From NCBI RefSeq assembly GCF_008386505.1, contig NZ_VUNZ01000001.1, positions 868,001 to 932,000 on the forward strand: a stretch of 64,000 nt of DNA, in the 5' to 3' direction. The translations under genes were made by a program, and so were the position numbers. Of the stretch, positions 54,157 through 63,232 are shown piece after piece (position 1 is the stretch's first letter; each line of letters begins with the position of its first letter). Source of the DNA: Chryseobacterium sediminis (GTDB lineage Bacteria; Bacteroidota; Bacteroidia; Flavobacteriales; Weeksellaceae). Under the pieces are notes generated by a model. It saw only the letters and a program-made list of their open reading frames with translations. It ran no database searches and was not told the origin of the DNA.

Positions 54157-54919
54157 TAACATTTGTAAATAATGCAAAAATTCGCAAATTTACATTTGAC
54201 ACACGCATGAAAAGCAATTTACAAATATTAAATCTTATCTGTTTTCAATCTTTATAATAGATTAACACTTGTAACATTGTTAAACACCATCGAATGACAT
54301 ATTGTCTGTTGATAAAATTGTGGATTGCGAATAATTTAATTTATATAATTTAAAATGCATTAAATCAGTTATTTACAAAATTTATCTAAATGATATTTAT
54401 AATGCTACTTGAAGTGTGAAAACAGCTGTTTTAGCCTATTTGATAGTTATTTTATTAAACATAATAATTGTGGAAAACTTTGTTGTTTACTATGATATAC
54501 AAATGTAAATGACACAAAATACCAAAATCATCGTAAAAATTTTACTCTACTCTTGTTTTTCGTGATCAATTTAACAGACCCTAAAAATAGTTGTTTAACA
54601 TTGATCTAATTTTCCCTCAAAAAAGAGATATATCGGCTTAAATTAAGGTATTTACATCAGTAATTTACCATTGTAATATCTATAAAATAGCCATTATACT
54701 GTTTAAAACAGACATTTATCAGTCTCTTGATACTGAAAAAAGGAATTAGGTGGATTAATTATGTAAACAGTAAAAAAGAAGTCATTTAAGGAACAAAATC
54801 GCCTTTGAAAATACTCCAATTTACATTTATAAACTATGATAAAAGGGTAAATAACGGAACAGTATTAATGCAGAAGAGTTTCTCAGGCAGATTAATATAA
54901 TTATTAAGTACAATTGTAA
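54157..54919. promoter_or_regulatory. Distal TTACA-N2-TGTAA operator-like sites (six copies)
   Basis: Copies with at most one mismatch at the ten fixed positions lie at 54157-54168, 54263-54274, 54497-54508, 54665-54676, 54821-54832 and 54908-54919. They are irregularly spaced, so they are not iterons of one period. They probably bind the regulator encoded at 55062, or a related DNA-binding protein. Confidence 0.65.
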
Positions 54920-54960
54920 TTTAGCTATAATCTATTGATTTAAAATTATTTATTCTCTAT

Positions 54961-55040
54961 TTACAAATGTATACGTATGATAATTTCAAATATTTACATT
55001 TGTATTTTGCATTTGTAAATTATATGAGTTACATTTGTAA
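54961..55040. promoter_or_regulatory. Proximal TTACA-N2-TGTAA operator cluster (four copies)
   Basis: Copies at 54961-54972, 54994-55005, 55007-55018 and 55029-55040 (the last perfect: TTACATTTGTAA). The last copy includes TACATTTG (55030-55037), which fits the -7 consensus, with TTTG 20 bp upstream (55006-55009). Binding there would block the promoter of the XRE gene, which starts 22 bp further on. Confidence 0.75.
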
Positions 55041-55061
55041 AATAATTAAAGGCTTATTTTT

Positions 55062-55598
55062 ATGAGTTTAAATGAAAGAATTTCCAAAATTATAGAGTAT
55101 TCTAATCTTACTCCTTCTGAGTTTGCTGATGAGATTGATGTACAGCGTTCATCCATTTCGCATATCACGTCAGGAAGAAACAAACCGTCTCTTGAGTTTA
55201 TCATAAAAATAAAATCCCGTTTCCCGGAACTTCTGTGGGACTGGCTTGTTACCGGTGAAGGTGAGATGCTGAAATCCCAGTTGCCAGAAACGGAAATTCC
55301 TGTGGAATATCCTGAAGAGGAAAAAATAAAAACAACTCCTCTCCCCGATTTGTTCACCATGATGAATGATGACGATGAATTCGGGAGTGATGAAGCAGAA
55401 ATAGAAACTCCAAAAACAAGTCCTGGAGAATCGTTTATACCTGCCCAGGATAAAGTCCCGGAAAAAATATCCGATTCTCAGCGATTAGAAAATCCCAGTG
55501 ATCAGATACTTGGCCAAATACTTGGTAATCAAGCCAATAAAATAAAACGTATTGTTTTGTTCTATGAAAACGGAAAATTTGAAAGTTTTGAACCTTAA
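55062..55598 (+). CDS. XRE family helix-turn-helix regulator
   Basis: A 178-residue DNA-binding protein. Residues 4-62 form a Cro/C1-type HTH: LNERISKIIEYSNLTPSEFA, then DEIDVQRSSISHITSGRNKP as turn and recognition helix, SLEFIIKIKSRFPELLWDWL. Such a short N-terminal domain followed by WLVTGEGEM is typical of a flavobacterial XRE branch. The middle (residues about 75-150) is acidic and Pro/Glu-rich, likely unstructured; the end (QANKIKRIVLFYENGKFESF) is a small conserved tail. Its upstream region carries ten palindromic sites, so autoregulation is likely. Other targets are unknown. Confidence 0.9.
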   Translation: MSLNERISKIIEYSNLTPSEFADEIDVQRSSISHITSGRNKPSLEFIIKIKSRFPELLWDWLVTGEGEMLKSQLPETEIPVEYPEEEKIKTTPLPDLFTMMNDDDEFGSDEAEIETPKTSPGESFIPAQDKVPEKISDSQRLENPSDQILGQILGNQANKIKRIVLFYENGKFESFEP

Positions 55599-55605
55599 AA
55601 ATAAA

Positions 55606-55632
55606 AACCTGATCAAAGAGAATGATCAGGTT
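55606..55632 (+). terminator. Terminator-like hairpin after the XRE gene
   Basis: A perfect 10-bp stem (AACCTGATCA / TGATCAGGTT) with a 7-nt loop, 8 bp past the stop. The downstream T tract is poor (TTAAAAAAT), so efficiency may be low. Confidence 0.65.
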
Positions 55633-56016
55633 AAAAAATATTTGAAGAAGAAAACTAAAGCTATTGCTTTATTTTGTTTTTTGAAATTGAATAGGATATT
55701 CTGCTGATAGAATTTTATCATCTATCCCATTCTATTTTTTATAATTTAGGCTATTTATAAGGGTGATATTTTGCTTATGTATTTAAAGAGATTCTGTCAC
55801 AGAGGGCAGTAAGTGAAAACATTTTCATGCATTGGTTTTTTATGGCTCTATCAAATATAAATATTTAAAATCAAATCAACAATAAAAAACATATTATTTT
55901 AACATATAATTAATGTAAATAATAATTGTATTAATTATCATTAATTCCGATTTATAATCCAAAGATCTATTTTCTCCTGAATAATGAGCTTCTATATTGA
56001 AGTTGACAGCAACAAA

Positions 56017-56038
56017 AAGGCCCGCAAATCTGCAGGCC
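56017..56038 (-). terminator. Terminator of the proline dehydrogenase gene
   Basis: AGGCCCGCA and TGCAGGCCT pair with one mismatch, flanked on the minus strand by a T run (plus-strand AAAAA at 56014-56018). It lies about 25 bp past the stop codon. Confidence 0.75.
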
Positions 56039-56063
56039 TGATAGGTTTTTATTAGAAATATTA

Positions 56064-57230
56064 TTATTTCTTTCTTCTTTCCAGTTCTTTTTTGATAAGT
56101 CCCAGCTCTCTTCCGGTTTGTCCGGCTACAGAAGTGTTTTCTCTGGCTCTTCTCGTCAGATATGGTACAACATCCTTTACAGGTCCATATGGAAGATATT
56201 TAGCCACATTATAGCCTTTATCAGACAAATAGAATGTAATATTATCACTCATTCCGTAAAGCTGCCCGAAATAAACGTGTGGATTATCAGTATCTAAAGA
56301 TTTTGCTTTCATTTTATCCATAATTAACTCTGAAGAGATTTCGTTATGGGTTCCAAAGAAGGCAGACACTTTATCAAGATGATTCATAACAAAGTCAATT
56401 CCTGCATTGTAGTTCTTATCTGAAGCATCTTTGCTTGGCTGGATAGGATCTGCATATCCTTTTTCTGCTGCTCTGGCTCTTTCTTTTTCCATATAAGCAC
56501 CACGAACAATTTTGTAACCGATAAAGTAGTTTTTCTCTCTTGCTCTCTGAAGATTAGCTTCCATATATTCCAGTCTTCCTGTTCTGTACATCTGGATGGT
56601 ATTCCAAACGATAGGCTTTTGCTGGTTATATTTCTCCATCATTTCTTCACAAAGGTGGTCAGCTGCATCCTGCATCCAGGTTTCTTCAGCATCTACCATT
56701 ACCTTTTTATCATTTTCGTGGCAAAGACTGCATACTTCATCAAACCTTTTTACCACTCTTTCCCATTCTTCTTTCTGGCTGGTAGTAAGCTCTGCTCCTT
56801 TTCCAACGGCTTCATAAAGATCAATTCTTCCGAAAGCCGTAGGTTTGAATACAATAAAAGGAATGGCCGGATTTCCCACTGAGAATCTAACAATATCTTT
56901 AATTTCTTTGCAAACGGCATCAAAAGTTTCTTCATCTTCTTTTCCTTCAATAGAGTAATCGAAAATACTTCCAACTCCTCTTTTGAACAGCTGTTTCACA
57001 GCCTTCATACTTTCTTCACGCGTTTCACCACCGCAGAACTGTTCAAATAAGGTATTTTTTACAATTCCGTTAACGAAAGGAAAATTGTTGTGTACTGTAA
57101 AATTCAGGATAGATGTTCCAAGGCTTGTAAGAGTGGGCTGTTCAATCATTTTAAACATCCAGTAAGCCTTTCTCAATTGTGCATCAGATTTGTCTGCAAA
57201 TGCAACTTTAGTATCGTTAAAAATGGGCAT
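56064..57230 (-). CDS. Proline dehydrogenase
   Basis: A 388-residue monofunctional FAD enzyme that oxidises proline to pyrroline-5-carboxylate. MFKMIEQPTLTSLGTSILNF opens the bacterial PRODH family, DYSIEGKEDEE and VMVDAEETWMQDAAD are barrel-strand motifs, and YKIVRGAYMEKERARA binds flavin. The C-terminal signature YLPYGPVKDVVPYL plus RRARENTSV holds the two substrate-binding arginines. It lacks the aldehyde dehydrogenase part of PutA. A CAAAGGTA block at 57255-57262 is a likely -7 box (TACCTTTG on minus), so it is separate from the upstream ubiA-like gene. Confidence 0.95.
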   Translation of the reverse strand: MPIFNDTKVAFADKSDAQLRKAYWMFKMIEQPTLTSLGTSILNFTVHNNFPFVNGIVKNTLFEQFCGGETREESMKAVKQLFKRGVGSIFDYSIEGKEDEETFDAVCKEIKDIVRFSVGNPAIPFIVFKPTAFGRIDLYEAVGKGAELTTSQKEEWERVVKRFDEVCSLCHENDKKVMVDAEETWMQDAADHLCEEMMEKYNQQKPIVWNTIQMYRTGRLEYMEANLQRAREKNYFIGYKIVRGAYMEKERARAAEKGYADPIQPSKDASDKNYNAGIDFVMNHLDKVSAFFGTHNEISSELIMDKMKAKSLDTDNPHVYFGQLYGMSDNITFYLSDKGYNVAKYLPYGPVKDVVPYLTRRARENTSVAGQTGRELGLIKKELERRKK

Positions 57231-57294
57231 TCCTATTTATTAAATTTAGTTATGCAAAGGTAATAATAACCTCAGCTTATTTAAAGATTTTTTT

Positions 57295-58224
57295 TTATAA
57301 TTTATGCTCTATTCCGTTTAAAAGCATTGCAATAATTCCTACGAAAACCCAGAATCGTAATATATTCAGTGTAAAGAAGTTACTTCTCCGGGAATCATTG
57401 ATAAGAAGATAAATACAGAGTATCATGATAAAAAGTCCTCCTGCAAAATAATAGGCCATGAATCCGGTAATGCCGGTTTTGGTAATGAGTTTCATTGAAA
57501 CGGCCATGGTAACCATGAGTAAAGAAGTCAGGATAAGTTTTGTATTTCTGCTTTTAAAATAATTGGGAATTGTAGTATATCCAAACGTTTTGTCTACACT
57601 TTTGGTAAGAGTATCTTTCACAATATCAATGCATAACAAAATAAGGAACAGAAAAACAGCCATCAGGAATACTTTTTTTGAAAAAGTTTCGTAATATACC
57701 ATCATTCCAAAGAACGGATATAAGGTAAGGCTGACGAAGGTAAGGTTGTTTACAATGAGTATTCTGCTCAATTTATGACTGTAAAACCACATAAAGAATT
57801 GATAGACCACAAAAAAAACAAATACATTATGGGATATCATCCATGCCACTCCCAAAGAAATAGCACTGAGCGCAAGATAAGCATATAAAAAATATTTCTG
57901 TTTGATAAAGCTCTGAACCCTTGTTCTGAATGGTTTTACGACATGGTCTTTCTCCAGATCATAGAACTGATTGATAATGCCGCCAGCCAGAATGGTAAGA
58001 ACCGTACAGAAAATGATACCGTGTACTTTGAAATCAAAGACGAATTTTCTGAAGGATTCATCCTGATTAAACAGGAAAAAAGTGGAAACATAGAGGGCAA
58101 ATGTCAGCAGAGCAGCTACAAAAAACCTTGCTCCGAGCAGAAAGCCTACGAATTGTGAAAATCTGTGTAATAAAGATTTTGGTACATAATTTTTAGATTG
58201 GAAAGTTTCCTTTTCAGAATTCAT
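57295..58224 (-). CDS. UbiA family prenyltransferase
   Basis: A 309-residue inner-membrane protein with about nine helices. The first Asp-rich motif is GGIINQFYDLEKDHVVKPFR (N-x3-D-x3-D form) and the second is LCIDIVKDTLTKSVDKTFGY (DxxxDxxxxxxD). These bind the prenyl diphosphate through Mg2+. Its position 10 bp after mevalonate kinase suggests a link with isoprenoid supply. Flavobacterial relatives in this place are often annotated as geranylgeranylglycerol-phosphate or other prenyltransferases; the acceptor is not known. It is distinct from menA at 35533. Confidence 0.88.
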   Translation of the reverse strand: MNSEKETFQSKNYVPKSLLHRFSQFVGFLLGARFFVAALLTFALYVSTFFLFNQDESFRKFVFDFKVHGIIFCTVLTILAGGIINQFYDLEKDHVVKPFRTRVQSFIKQKYFLYAYLALSAISLGVAWMISHNVFVFFVVYQFFMWFYSHKLSRILIVNNLTFVSLTLYPFFGMMVYYETFSKKVFLMAVFLFLILLCIDIVKDTLTKSVDKTFGYTTIPNYFKSRNTKLILTSLLMVTMAVSMKLITKTGITGFMAYYFAGGLFIMILCIYLLINDSRRSNFFTLNILRFWVFVGIIAMLLNGIEHKL

Positions 58225-58234
58225 TCCAACCTGT

Positions 58235-59161
58235 TTAAAATCTGTAAATCACTTCTTTTTGGAAGCCTTCAAGCATTTTTTCTGCTTTTGCATAATCTTT
58301 GGTAAATCCTAAGATATAACCGCCTCCACCGCTTCCGCAGAGTTTAAGATAATAAGCGTTAGAATCCAGTCCTTTTTTCCAGATATTAAAAATACTTTCA
58401 GGAATCATAGGACGGAAGTGTTCATAGGCCCAGTGAGAAAGCTTTTTAAGGTTTCTGAAGAAAGGATTCATATCTTTTTTAAGGAAAGATTCAATGCATG
58501 CGTTGTTGTAACGGATAAATTCTTCTTTCAGGGTTTTGCGGAAACCTTCTGTTTTCATTTTTTCAAAGAAAATCTGAATCATAGGACCTGTTTCCCCTGT
58601 TATTCCAGAATCAATAAGGAAAATAGCTCCTTTTCCTTCTTCTCCTTCGGGAATATTTACCTTGTCTAAATTTTCTTTATTTTCGATAAGGATTGGCAGA
58701 TTCATGTAACAGATCAGAGGATCCATTCCTGAACTTTTCCCATGGAAATAGCTTTCCATTTCACCGAAAACAGCTTTTAATTTTTTAAGATTATCTTTTG
58801 AGATGTTCTCAGGATTCAGCTTACTGATTGAATATTTTTCAAAAATAGCAGCTACCAAAGCTCCCGAACTTCCCACTCCGTATCCCTGAGGAATATTAGA
58901 ATCAAAGAAAAGTCCGTTTGAAATATCATTTTTGAAGCTCTCAATATCCAACTTAAAATCGTCGGAAAGATCAAGTGCTGTAAGAAATTCAGAATATTTC
59001 TGCAGATGTCTGTTGGATTTAAGTTCAAATTCAGAACTCAGGTCTGAAAATTTCAAAGTTCCTTTATAGAAGCTGTAAGGTACTACAAGCCCCTGGGAAT
59101 CTTCGATCATTCCATATTCTCCAAACAGGATTATTTTTGCATAAAATAGAGGGTTGGTCAT
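58235..59161 (-). CDS. GHMP kinase, mevalonate kinase
   Basis: A 308-residue kinase. FYAKIILFGEYGMIEDSQGLVVP is the substrate-binding start of GHMP kinases, IPQGYGVGSSGALVAAIF is the ATP-binding P-S-S-G loop (here GVGSSGA), FHGKSSGMDPLICY is the mevalonate kinase helix, and LKLCGSGGGGYILGFT is motif 3. The start is the ATG at 59161; the in-frame upstream ATG at 59215 adds an unrelated stretch. It phosphorylates mevalonate toward isopentenyl diphosphate. It heads the pair with the UbiA-like gene. Confidence 0.9.
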   Translation of the reverse strand: MTNPLFYAKIILFGEYGMIEDSQGLVVPYSFYKGTLKFSDLSSEFELKSNRHLQKYSEFLTALDLSDDFKLDIESFKNDISNGLFFDSNIPQGYGVGSSGALVAAIFEKYSISKLNPENISKDNLKKLKAVFGEMESYFHGKSSGMDPLICYMNLPILIENKENLDKVNIPEGEEGKGAIFLIDSGITGETGPMIQIFFEKMKTEGFRKTLKEEFIRYNNACIESFLKKDMNPFFRNLKKLSHWAYEHFRPMIPESIFNIWKKGLDSNAYYLKLCGSGGGGYILGFTKDYAKAEKMLEGFQKEVIYRF

Positions 59162-59251
59162 ATCGACAATAAATCTTTTTGCAAAGTTAAAAATTATTCC
59201 GCTGAATATAAGCAAAACTCAGGCCGAATTTTTTCTATATAAAGATAAGAA

Positions 59252-59276
59252 AAAAGCCTGATAATATCAGGCTTTT
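59252..59276 (-). terminator. Terminator of the metalloprotease gene
   Basis: An 11-bp stem (AAAAGCCTGAT / ATCAGGCTTTT) with a very short loop and an A/T-rich flank giving a T run on the minus strand, 20 bp past the stop. Confidence 0.85.
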
Positions 59277-59295
59277 GCAAAGATTTATTTAAAAA

Positions 59296-61458
59296 TTACT
59301 GTTTGATTAGCTTCTTATTAACCGTCTGCTTCTCTGTTTCTACAGTGATTACATAGTTTCCTGTCTGAATTGAGGAAAGATTTATTTCCTGTTTATAACC
59401 TTTCAGGGAAGAATCCGAAGCTAGCAGTCTTCCTGCTTCATCATAGATTTTATATCCTTTTAACCTTTCTTTAGAAGAGATCGTTATCATATTTTTGGCA
59501 GGATTCGGATAAATATCTATTGAATTATTTTTTGTACTGATATCTTCTACTGCTAAGACACTGCAAGAGAAATTCACATTCCATCCATTCCCTGTAGCGG
59601 CTCCATCTGAAACAAATTTCACTGTTATTGCTCCTGAAGGATCTGTTGATGTAAACGGACCTGGCACTGTATTTCCACTCAGATTATTTCCGTTAGCAAA
59701 TAATGGTGAAGCTGTAGAAGGACCATTATACACATACATAAAGTCATAACCCTGTTCAAGATCAAATACTGTAAATGTCATTGTCATAGCGGAACCAGGA
59801 GTAGGATAAAATGTTTTTACAATTTCCTCATTATCTCCATACTGGCCAGTAGAACCTCCTGTATCTAAAAACTGAGTTCCATCACACCAAGCTCCATCAG
59901 TCAAAAAGATTTGTGATAGCTGGAACGCATTAGGTCCGCTGCAGTCTGTTCCTACATTTAATCTATAATAAGTGGCTGGCTGAAGGTTTGTAAAGTTAAC
60001 AGATGGTGTAGTTGTATTTCCTGAAGATACTGCTGCTCCATTAGCTGTAGTTAATTTATACTTCCATGAGGTTGAGGATGCATCTGTAAAACTAGCATTG
60101 GCTGAAGTCTGCGTGATGTTATTAACTTTAAAGTTTGTGATGGATGTAAGACAAGATGTTGTACAGTTGGTACCAAGACATCCTTTTGAATCTACCGTAT
60201 TTTTGATCAATGTTCCTGGCTGTACCCCAAATCCATTTGCAAAGTTAATTCCTACACTGCTTACCAAATGGCAATAACTCATAATAGTACCACCGCCCGC
60301 AGGAGGAAGAGCTGCTGTACATCCTTCGTTATTTCCTGAAGCAGGTCCACAGCCATCAATTGCTGTATTATTTCCGTTCCAGAAGCAAGAGTGAGTATGA
60401 GGTGATCCTAAATTATGTCCAAGTTCATGCGTCATAGCTTCAATATTCCATGAATAGGTTGGCACATTCTGATAGTTGAAATTCATACCACAATAAGAAT
60501 ATTTGTAATTGGTACATAATGAGTTTACATAAGCAATACTTGTTGTAGCAGGATTTCTTAATAATTGTGCCACATCACCATTAAAAGTAGTTCTGGTGGT
60601 TCTAAACTGGCTCAGAATTGCGCTTGGTGAGCCTGTATAGGGATCGGTACTTGTCCAGACAAAAACTTCACTTAAAGCTACATTAACATTCTCATTGGCG
60701 TACAAGGTTGCAACATTATTATGCATTGCAGTCACCCAATTAGTTGTAGTAGTGGTATTGCTTCCATTTTGGGTATAAGGACCGAAGCCTGCTTCATAGT
60801 ATATTCTTACGCAATTATCTGTTTTTTTACTGGTGGTATTATTAGGATTAAAAACAGGTCTCTGAGTTTGGTTTTCCTTCAATCCGTCTACCTCACAGGC
60901 AAATGGATTAGCTCCTGTTAATTTAGAATCTGAATAGTTCACAAAATCTTCAGAATTTTTAGCTTTTCCCAGTACTATATTTCCTAATTCAAGAGTAGAA
61001 GCAACTCCTACGATATCGTTATTAAAAAAGCTAAATGCTACAATTGAGGCATTATCTCCTTTTACAATTCCCTGATAATAAACTCCCGGTGTATATTCTA
61101 CTGTTTTGCCCTTGTCTGTTACAACTTTAAAATCGTTGGTTAAGATCTGATGTCTGTACATTTCAACCGTGATCTGCCTCCCGCCATCAAAGGGAAAAGA
61201 TATTTCAAGAAAATCAGGTTTTTCTCTGATTAATCTTTTCAATTCTGCTGATTTCAAAGACATAACAGTAATATCTGTTGCTGCCTTTTTGTATTCAGCC
61301 AGTTTATCAGGATTTTTATTGATATCAAACAGATCATAGCTTTTAAGCTCTGTTTTTCCATTATGATATTCCGAAACTTTTTGAGCAATAGGTTTTAATT
61401 TCTGAGAAAAACCGAGAGCAAAACATTGTAAAAAACAAATTAATAGAAAATTTTTCAT
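59296..61458 (-). CDS. Secreted reprolysin-like metalloprotease with T9SS sorting domain
   Basis: A 720-residue exported protease. Order of parts: signal peptide (MKNFLLICFLQCFALGFSQ), propeptide to about residue 190, a metzincin catalytic domain with HELGHNLGSPH at 344-354 (HExxHxxGxxH) and a Met-turn in GGTIMSYCH, a fibronectin III-like segment (SITNFKVNNITQTSANASF), a CUB-like domain (FTVFDLEQGYDFMYVYNGPS), and a C-terminal type A sorting domain beginning VEDISTKNNSIDIYPNPA and ending VNKKLIKQ. The sorting domain directs it through the type IX system. The ATG at 61458 is used because it begins the signal peptide; a longer reading to 61494 is rejected. Confidence 0.93.
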   Translation of the reverse strand: MKNFLLICFLQCFALGFSQKLKPIAQKVSEYHNGKTELKSYDLFDINKNPDKLAEYKKAATDITVMSLKSAELKRLIREKPDFLEISFPFDGGRQITVEMYRHQILTNDFKVVTDKGKTVEYTPGVYYQGIVKGDNASIVAFSFFNNDIVGVASTLELGNIVLGKAKNSEDFVNYSDSKLTGANPFACEVDGLKENQTQRPVFNPNNTTSKKTDNCVRIYYEAGFGPYTQNGSNTTTTTNWVTAMHNNVATLYANENVNVALSEVFVWTSTDPYTGSPSAILSQFRTTRTTFNGDVAQLLRNPATTSIAYVNSLCTNYKYSYCGMNFNYQNVPTYSWNIEAMTHELGHNLGSPHTHSCFWNGNNTAIDGCGPASGNNEGCTAALPPAGGGTIMSYCHLVSSVGINFANGFGVQPGTLIKNTVDSKGCLGTNCTTSCLTSITNFKVNNITQTSANASFTDASSTSWKYKLTTANGAAVSSGNTTTPSVNFTNLQPATYYRLNVGTDCSGPNAFQLSQIFLTDGAWCDGTQFLDTGGSTGQYGDNEEIVKTFYPTPGSAMTMTFTVFDLEQGYDFMYVYNGPSTASPLFANGNNLSGNTVPGPFTSTDPSGAITVKFVSDGAATGNGWNVNFSCSVLAVEDISTKNNSIDIYPNPAKNMITISSKERLKGYKIYDEAGRLLASDSSLKGYKQEINLSSIQTGNYVITVETEKQTVNKKLIKQ

Positions 61459-61606
61459 TATTTTGATAATTTTGTCATTTTTGCAAATAAACAAAAAAAA
61501 TCAACATATAGTGAAAAAAAGCCAATACATTCTAATATTTGTCACAACCATATAAATAAATTAAATCAAATAGCTAAATGAATGTTTTTTATTCATTAAA
61601 ATAAAA

Positions 61607-61630
61607 AAAGACGTTAAAAATAACGTCTTT
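61607..61630 (-). terminator. Terminator of the MFS gene
   Basis: A 10-bp stem (AAAGACGTTA / TAACGTCTTT) with an AAAA loop and an A run upstream on plus (T run on minus), 6 bp past the stop at 61636. Confidence 0.85.
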
Positions 61631-61635
61631 CAATT

Positions 61636-63126
61636 TTATAAAGTTTCTCTGTCGGTTCTCATTTTAACCTTCAGGAATCTGATTAGAACTAATCCTGCTG
61701 CAAAGAATATGGTCATGGACAGTGCCGCAATACGCATATTATTAAAATGCTCAATCAATGTTGCAAAGATAAATGTTCCGATGATGATGGCAATTTTCTC
61801 CAATACATCATAGAAACTGAAGTAGGTGGTATTTTCCATAGAGTTTTCCGGAAGCAATTTTGAATAGGTTGATCTAGACATCGCCTGAAGACCACCCATT
61901 ACAAGACCTACTACTGCTGCTACTCCATAAAATTGATATTCTACAGTTGGGTTTTCTTTATTAAGGAAATAAGCCCAAAGACAAGCTACAATCCATAGGA
62001 TGATGGCAATTGAAATAACATTTTTGTTCCCGATTCTCTTAGATAGTCTTGAGAAAATAACTGCACCGATAATCGCTTCGATCTGAATTACCAAAAGGGT
62101 TCCGATCAGTTTATCTTGAGCCAGGTTGATTTCACTTTTCCCAAATAAAGTAGCCATCAGGAAAATTGTCTGCATTCCTACACTGTAAAAGAAGAAACTT
62201 GACAGGAAGAATTTCAGGTTTTTATCTTTGAAAAGCTCTCCTCCAACTTTAAAAAGCTCATGGAAACTTTCTTTTGCAATGTCTTTGTAAAAGCTCAGGT
62301 TATCTTTCAATACTTCAAAAAAGCCTCCCTGTTCTTCATGTTTTTTGAAGATATTCTTGTAGTTAAGTAATACAAGATCTTTAGGAAGTTTATCTTTCAC
62401 ATCCCCAAACTGAGGAAGGTGTTTGAATGTATATTGAGAGAAACCAAACCACCATGCTCCTGTTAAAAGGAAACTGATTCTGGTAAATAATAACTGCTGA
62501 GCTGCCCCTTTTGCAAAAACCTGAATCAATACTAAACAGATTACTACTAAAACTACAGAACCGATATATCCGTAGACATATCCTCTTGCAGAAAGTGCAT
62601 CCTGCCTGTCCGGTGTAGCAATATCCGGAAGAAAGGAGTTATAGAACACCAAACTTCCCCAAAAACCGACACTGGCCGTTATACTGAAGAGAAGCCCCAG
62701 AAATACATTATGCATTCCCGTAAACATGGCTAAGCCCATACATGATGTTGCTCCCAGATAACAGAAAAACTGCAGGAAAGATTTTTTGTTTCCGATTGTA
62801 TCTGCCAAAGAAGATAAAAACGGAGACAGCAATACTACAATAAAGAATGATATGGTAAGTGAATATCCGTAAACAGCATCCGGCTGATATCCTTCTCCAA
62901 AAATTTTGATTGTATGTCTTACAGGTACATCAATCCATGTTTTTGTTTCTGCTACATATTCCTTTTTCTCGTACGCTGTGGTAAGGATAGAGTAATAAAT
63001 AGGGAAAATAGTAGAGGTAATAACCAGGGAATACACGGAGTTTGCCCAGTCATATACAGCCCAGGCTTTCATAATCTTCGGATTATTCTTTATGTTTTTA
63101 GGCTGTCGATTCTCAGTTTCAGACAT
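61636..63126 (-). CDS. UMF1-type (Atg22-like) major facilitator transporter
   Basis: A 496-residue membrane protein with about twelve helices. PKIMKAWAVYDWANSVYSLVITSTIFPIYY contains the AVYDWANS motif diagnostic of the UMF1/Atg22 family, and LLSPFLSSLADTIGNKKSFL is the MFS loop 2-3 motif. SRSTYSKLLPENSMENTTYFSFYDVLEK is the family's conserved later segment. Yeast Atg22 exports amino acids from vacuoles; the substrate of bacterial members is unknown. A CAAAAATA block at 63148-63155 could be its -7 box. Confidence 0.93.
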   Translation of the reverse strand: MSETENRQPKNIKNNPKIMKAWAVYDWANSVYSLVITSTIFPIYYSILTTAYEKKEYVAETKTWIDVPVRHTIKIFGEGYQPDAVYGYSLTISFFIVVLLSPFLSSLADTIGNKKSFLQFFCYLGATSCMGLAMFTGMHNVFLGLLFSITASVGFWGSLVFYNSFLPDIATPDRQDALSARGYVYGYIGSVVLVVICLVLIQVFAKGAAQQLLFTRISFLLTGAWWFGFSQYTFKHLPQFGDVKDKLPKDLVLLNYKNIFKKHEEQGGFFEVLKDNLSFYKDIAKESFHELFKVGGELFKDKNLKFFLSSFFFYSVGMQTIFLMATLFGKSEINLAQDKLIGTLLVIQIEAIIGAVIFSRLSKRIGNKNVISIAIILWIVACLWAYFLNKENPTVEYQFYGVAAVVGLVMGGLQAMSRSTYSKLLPENSMENTTYFSFYDVLEKIAIIIGTFIFATLIEHFNNMRIAALSMTIFFAAGLVLIRFLKVKMRTDRETL

Positions 63127-63160
63127 TTCAAATATATATTAGTAGCACAAAAATAAAAAA

Positions 63161-63211
63161 ACCATTAAGAAATGGATAAGTTTTTAAAAAAATTATCGAT
63201 TCCTTAATGGT
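63161..63211 (-). terminator. Possible terminator of the thiolase gene
   Basis: ACCATTAAG (63161-63169) and CTTAATGGT (63203-63211) pair across a 33-nt loop, with an A run left of it giving T residues on the minus strand. The long loop makes it weaker than the others. Confidence 0.5.
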
Positions 63212-63232
63212 AATATATTCTTAAACAGAATA

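Larger units (their letters stand above)
54137..55061. other. Long AT-rich non-coding region with a palindrome array
   Basis: About 0.93 kb without a convincing gene, the longest such stretch in the window. Its content is ten copies of TTACA-N2-TGTAA (listed below), two DnaA-box-like 9-mers (TGTGGATTG 54319-54327; TGTGGAAAA 54469-54477), and the promoter of the XRE gene. A CAAATTTA block at 54185-54192 could be a minus-strand -7 box for the carboxypeptidase. Confidence 0.75.
55599..56063. other. Intergenic region, no gene
   Basis: The gap between convergent genes holds the terminators at 55606-55632 and 56017-56038. The remaining roughly 380 bp are very AT-rich, and I see no gene or repeat there. 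Confidence 0.6.

Noticed and set aside
54137..55061. Chromosome replication origin
   Set aside because: Only two weak DnaA-box-like 9-mers are seen, flanking genes show no clear strand switch, and the palindromes fit an XRE operator better. Kept only as a low-ranking alternative.
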